11,541 nucleotides of DNA, taken from positions 1 to 11,541 of the forward strand of contig CAJVPJ010001190.1 in the NCBI GenBank assembly GCA_910592205.1, in the 5' to 3' direction. A program made the position numbers and the translations under genes. Shown here piece by piece: positions 8,170-11,541 of this stretch; position 1 is the stretch's first letter; each line of letters opens with the position of its first letter. Under the pieces are notes generated by a model, which saw only the letters and a list, made by a program, of their open reading frames with translations, searched no databases and had not been told where the DNA came from. This stretch comes from Paraglomus occultum (taxonomy: Eukaryota; Glomeromycota; Glomeromycetes; Paraglomerales; Paraglomeraceae).

Positions 8170-8623
8170 TCAAATCCAACAATCCAGTTCGAAATGATGG
8201 TAAATGATGTGGTATCTTTGGATACTGTTCAATGGCTGTCCAACATCATTGTACTCATACTCAAGATATGACGTTAACAAATGCCGCTCAAATGGCCACT
8301 AATTAAAGTTGTCACCCTTCTTTCCTCGACTAGTTCAAGCGTCTCATATTACAACCATAACCCACACACTTGAACTCATAGTTATCTCTCTCAACAATTA
8401 TAATTCAGGCGAGAAATAATGTCGATACGAGATCTATGAACAAAAATACTAGAAATTGTATAGCGCCCTATCCATCCGACTCATCAAGAATCGGTTCCGG
8501 CGTTAGGTATATCAATTTGAAAACTCGTAAAATTTGTCCGTCCTATGGCGGACGTTCACGTACCTTTGCGCTCACAAAGTCAAATATGTGGTTATGAGAG
8601 GATTGCAAATATTGCAAATTCAA
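8170..8623 (-). pseudogene. Decayed repeat-derived or gene-derived coding stretch
   Basis: On the minus strand one frame from 8623 to 8330 carries protein-like runs: HNHIFDFVSAKVRERPP, DGQILRVFKLIYLTPEPI, ERDNYEFKCVGYGCNMRRLN. It has three internal stops. Other frames then continue with LELVEERRVTTLISGH and a 42-codon run WPFERHLLTSYLEYEYNDVG ... RYHIIYHHFELDCWI ending at TGA 8170-8172. The pattern fits a gene or repeat ORF that has gathered stops and frameshifts. The segment is also locally GC-richer (about 8460-8580). The family is not recognised. Confidence 0.35.
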
Positions 8624-8694
8624 TCATTGTATAGCAGCCATTGATTTAGAATAATTATTCTACACTTGCGATAGTGATATCTTTTGTGGGAGCT

Positions 8695-9051
8695 TCATAT
8701 TACATTCTGGCAAACTTTCCATAAATCTTTATTGAAATAGTTAATGCGTATTTTATTTAAGCTATCGACGACGGTTGACTGAAATATTTAGTATATGTTA
8801 ATGTTTTGCACAACCCGTGTGATCGTTGTACGTTGAACTCTCTCTAAATGCAACTTCCATGAATGTAAATTTCTAAATCCGTATAAGTGTTCAGTACCTA
8901 ATTTTCTCAAATGTATTATCATGTGGCAATTCATGGAAATAGTTTAATGAACCACACCGTCTAGTTTACAATCAACATTAGCGCATGACTTGGTTTGTTC
9001 AAATTCGACCGGCAATTCCCGACCATTCTCCATAACTTGTATTTTTTGCAT
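8695..9051 (-). pseudogene. Decayed reading frame, 118 codons with two stops
   Basis: One frame runs from an ATG at 9049-9051 (MQKIQVMENGRELPVEFEQT ... DGVVH), through TAA 8944-8946. It goes on with MIIHLRKLGTEHLYGFRN and LERVQRTTITRVVQNINIY, then TAA 8788-8790, and VVDSLNKIRINYFNKDLWKV to TGA 8695-8697. So few stops over 118 codons in AT-rich DNA, all in one frame, suggests former coding sequence. The first 35 codons alone could be a small ORF. The sequence before the ATG (GACATAG) could be a splice acceptor. No family is recognised. It may belong with the stretch at 8170-8623. Confidence 0.4.
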
Positions 9052-9186
9052 TGCGCGCTATGTCATTAAGAAAGACAGACATTAATTTTTAAATTAAAAG
9101 TTTATTAACAAACACACATAACGTAATTGGCGTTCTCCGAATTATGATGACGTGGAAATAACATTAATTTTCATCAATGTAAGACG

Positions 9187-9348
9187 TTATTGTTCTCGAG
9201 CCATAACCAATTTCTTGACACTTACGCTTTTTAGAGTTAAAAAGTAACGAATTTTTGGTTCACAATTTCCTTTTCTTTTGTTGCCACAGATATCACTCGC
9301 CAGCGTAACAACAAGCGTTAAAAGGATACGGCCCAGAAACAATAATGT
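9187..9348 (-). other. Open frame of 53 codons without Met start
   Basis: The frame reads TLLFLGRILLTLVVTLASDI and then CGNKRKGNCEPKIRYF, with a stop at 9187-9189. A second frame picks up with NSKKRKCQEIGYGSRTITSY just beyond. A hydrophobic stretch followed by a small-residue and Cys-containing segment resembles a signal peptide, but there is no ATG. This is probably a decayed fragment or chance. Confidence 0.2.
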
Positions 9349-9351
9349 TCA

Positions 9352-9561
9352 AAAGTTAATTTAATAAACCTTGATATAATATTATGATGTTTCCCCACCA
9401 CAAAAAAAACCAAGGGCAACAAAATGGAAACCAGTAACCGACTTTACACTGTTAAAAAGTTAGTTAAATAAATATTGAACAATTTCCTATAATAATCTAT
9501 ATTAATACAAAACTTTCCCTACAAGGTGGAAAAGACGTCTACAAGGACAAACATAAATAAA
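9352..9561. other. Spacer 3' of the HMG-like relic
   Basis: AT-rich with an A-run near 9400-9410. No gene or structured repeat was identified. Confidence 0.4.
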
Positions 9562-10367
9562 TTATCTCGTTCGAGTTTGGTTAGCTAGCATTTCGCCAAT
9601 GTCAGCTGCTGATACCACCGATTGAGTTTTCTCTACTTTCGTAACAAGCTATCTTGGCTCGTTCATTGCGTTAGAGCTGTTAAATGACAGTGACGTTTGC
9701 ATGGATATTGGCGTAATAGTGTATGAAATAGATCGATTGTTGAAATGTCGATTATCCGTTGGTTGGGTGGAGGAGCCACAGAAAGGTATTGGAAGTGAAT
9801 AAAAATTGTTTGTGTGGGTCTCGGCTTGATTGCAATACGGTGGTGGGCTAAGGTTACCCGGGTGGGTATATGAAACCGAGGAATTATTTTGATATCCAGT
9901 ACTTTCATAATCCATAGTATTCATAGAGGAAGAACGTAAGAAGCTTTGAGTATGAGGTAAATTAATTTGTCGACCTATTAAAACGGAGTTTTTGCGTTAT
10001 TAGCGTTAGTGTATGTGCTGTAACGAACCTGTAAATATGTGTAACGTACTATTAACCACATGACTATTGGCAAGATGTTTTGATTTCTATATGCCCGCAA
10101 ATACCCGCCATTTAGTATTAGAGTTGTACACACATTGACAATAGCAATGTATTCTTGACTTTCAATCGATAAGCTCTTCAACTTTTCGGGTTTTGTGGCT
10201 GCATTATGTGTAAGATGCCCTGAACCATGATTTTTAGCTGTTATTACAACCCGGTTTTTCTCAAGAAGGAACATTAAAGATTCAGCGTTTTGCCGAGCTT
10301 TTGAATGACGGTGAAGCCACGATGAAATGACCCGAAGAGCAGGAGAAAGTGTTAAAAGAAGAAGATA
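9562..10367 (-). pseudogene. HMG-box-like (MATA_HMG type) gene, probably decayed
   Basis: The frame open from 10367 holds an about 70-residue region (10295-10086) that follows the HMG-box layout: RQNAESLMFLLEKN, AKN, THNAATK, KLKSLSIESQEYI and LNGGYLRAYR. These sit at nearly the spacing of fungal MATA_HMG domains (R..NAF.L.F ... W..E ... PGY.YR). The usual aromatic after NA and the core Trp are not present, so DNA binding is doubtful. A good intron follows (10049-9975, GTACGT ... CACTAAC ... AATAG). Beyond it is a Ser/Pro/Tyr/Asn-rich tail (9972-9652, with YTHPGNLSPPPY), like tails of fungal HMG regulators. That tail is one base out of frame with the HMG exon and is broken by TAG at 9649-9651. 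The same frame then resumes as LVTKVEKTQSVVSAADIGEM to TAA 9562-9564. The lesions suggest a pseudogene. Assignment rests on pattern only. Confidence 0.4.
9975..10049 (-). other. Candidate intron, 75 nt, in the HMG-like locus
   Basis: The donor GTACGT, a branch-like CACTAAC and the acceptor TTTTAATAG are all good, and the length matches the kinase introns. The upstream exon ends in phase 0. Phase-0 joining leads to a stop after about 17 codons, not into the long tail frame, so either the gene is frameshifted or the true junction is different. Confidence 0.45.
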
Positions 10368-10666
10368 TTATATGATGGATCGAGAGACGAGTATTTAATA
10401 TTTGAAAACCATTCTTTATCATAGCGTTAGAACGGGAAACGATAGGGAGAGAGGGGCATTGAGAAGTGAGTTAGTTGCGTAACGTAAAGAAAAAAGCGCC
10501 TCCTTTTTTGCAAGGTTGGTCATACGGGTGAAAGGAAGTGATTTTAGTGATGAATTTGCACTCAAGATGGGAGTATTTGTAAATATAACAATAGCTAGAA
10601 CTATTATTAATTACCTACACAGTACATTGCTGCAGGTTATGTGTAACTCGTGCATGTTGCACATAT
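10368..10666. other. Region upstream of the HMG-like relic
   Basis: On the minus strand an ATG at about 10420 opens a 46-codon Ser-rich frame ending SFKSSAKR just before the HMG-like region, one frame away from it. This may be the decayed N-terminus of that gene, since fungal HMG boxes often start with an AKRP-like run. The last 40 bases (about 10625-10666) weakly resemble the end of the 400-bp repeat unit that follows. Confidence 0.3.
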
Positions 10667-11061
10667 CGGGAAACTACTCTAAAATTATTGTAATTAGTAT
10701 ATTTTCAATATAAATACGCAATTGACAACGAATATAATGAAACGAACAACCGGGAAAACTAATTTAAAAAAAATATATCGAGGGTGAGCAGAAATAGCCG
10801 CTAACACTGCTTACGATAATTATTGATCAGATTAATAATGAAACCTGCAAAAACGAAAAAGAAAAAAGTTATGGAGATTGTTCAAAGATTCATAGGGAAA
10901 TGTTCTTCTGGTCAATATCTTACACACAACCATGCATGTTGTTTTGCACTAATAATACTTTTTTCTATCTGATAATAATAAGATTCCATTTGAATCAGAC
11001 ATAGTTGGTATCGATATTTGCCCCCGCGACTCAGTTAGCTAATTCGAAATTAATGTTGCAC
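10667..11061 (+). repeat. Direct repeat copy A, about 395 bp
   Basis: Starts CGGGAAACTACTCTAAAATT and ends at AATGTTGCAC. It is closely similar to copy B at 11095-11508 along its whole length. It lacks a block of about 18 bases present in copy B after GAAACC and has an extra C in the ACAACATGCATGTTGT palindrome. No convincing coding content. Orientation is by convention. Confidence 0.9.
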
Positions 11062-11094
11062 ACATAATCATAATTTACCATTTAAAGAAAATGG

Positions 11095-11508
11095 CGGGAA
11101 ACTACTCTAAAATTATTGTAATTAGTATATTTTCAATATAAATACGCAATTAACAACGAATCTAATGAAACGAACAACCGGGAAAACTAATTTAAAAGAA
11201 TATATCGCGGGTGAGCAGAAATAGCCGCTAACACTGCTTACGATAATTATTAGATCAGATTAACAATGAAACCAACAGTAATGCGACCACGTCGGCAAAA
11301 CGAAAACGAAAAAAGTTTTGGAGATTGTTCAAAGATTCATAGGAAAATGTTCTTCTGGTCAATATCTTACACACAACATGCATGTTGTTTTTGCACCAAT
11401 AATACTTCCTTCTATCTGATAATGATAAGATTCCATTTGAATCAGACATAGTTGGTATCGATATTTGCCCCCGCGACTCAGTTATCTAATTCGAAATAAA
11501 TGTTGCAC
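11095..11508 (+). repeat. Direct repeat copy B, about 414 bp
   Basis: Second copy of the unit, offset 428 bases from copy A. It has the longer version of the internal A-rich block (with GTAATGCGACCACGTCGG) and a perfect 16-bp palindrome ACAACATGCATGTTGT at 11373-11388. Frames of about 60 codons on both strands overlap here. They are not preserved between the copies, so they are not taken as genes. The array may continue past the window. Confidence 0.9.
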
Positions 11509-11541
11509 TATGATCACTCTATACACATTATAATTGGTATG

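Noticed and set aside
8194-8271. Plus-strand small ORF starting MMVNDVVSLDTVQW
   Set aside because: Antisense to the protein-like minus-strand run ending at 8170; probably its shadow.
11255-11451. Open frames on both strands in repeat copy B
   Set aside because: Not preserved in copy A because of indels, so unlikely to be coding.
1-11541. CRISPR arrays, tRNA or rRNA genes, bacterial operons
   Set aside because: No regularly spaced short repeats, cloverleaf-like segments or rRNA motifs were seen by eye, and spliced genes point to a eukaryote.

Overview
The window reads as nuclear DNA of an AT-rich fungus, most likely an arbuscular mycorrhizal fungus (Glomeromycotina, Rhizophagus/Gigaspora type). 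The evidence is a tyrosine-kinase-like (TKL) protein kinase of the kind greatly expanded in these fungi (cysteine-pair module, then WTSGN-like motif, then kinase), short phase-0 introns with GT-AG ends, a decayed pogo/Tigger-like transposase, and large stretches of transposon debris. The placement rests on remembered family style, not on a search.

Layout. 1-1090 (minus): a frameshifted Tigger/pogo-like DDE transposase relic running off the left edge. 1100-1680: AT-rich spacer. 1681-4189 (minus): the only clearly intact gene, a four-exon kinase of about 760 residues. Its C-terminal kinase domain keeps all catalytic motifs. Upstream of it are three degenerate copies of the kinase N-lobe, two of them preceded by cysteine-pair modules. 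The three introns are all phase 0. Each lies at the same place in its repeat, exactly 17 residues before a conserved glycine. This is the most interesting signal in the window.

4190-6480: spacer with a 197-bp inverted repeat and pieces of unrecognised, probably dead coding sequence, mostly on the minus strand (5147-5285 and 5734-6130). 6480-7130: AT-rich DNA with simple repeats. 7137-7590: a clean 454-bp non-autonomous DNA transposon (MITE) with 27-bp terminal inverted repeats and TA target duplications. 7861-8010: a foldback element. 8170-9350 (minus): open stretches broken by stops that look like decayed genes or repeat ORFs. 9562-10367 (minus): a probable decayed HMG-box (MATA_HMG-like) gene with a Ser/Pro/Tyr/Asn-rich tail and an in-frame TAG. 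10667-11508: two copies of a roughly 400-bp direct repeat.

No operon-like or multi-gene pathway is visible. One probably active kinase sits in a neighbourhood of mobile-element wreckage. The likely biological story is growth and diversification of the kinase family by segmental duplication.
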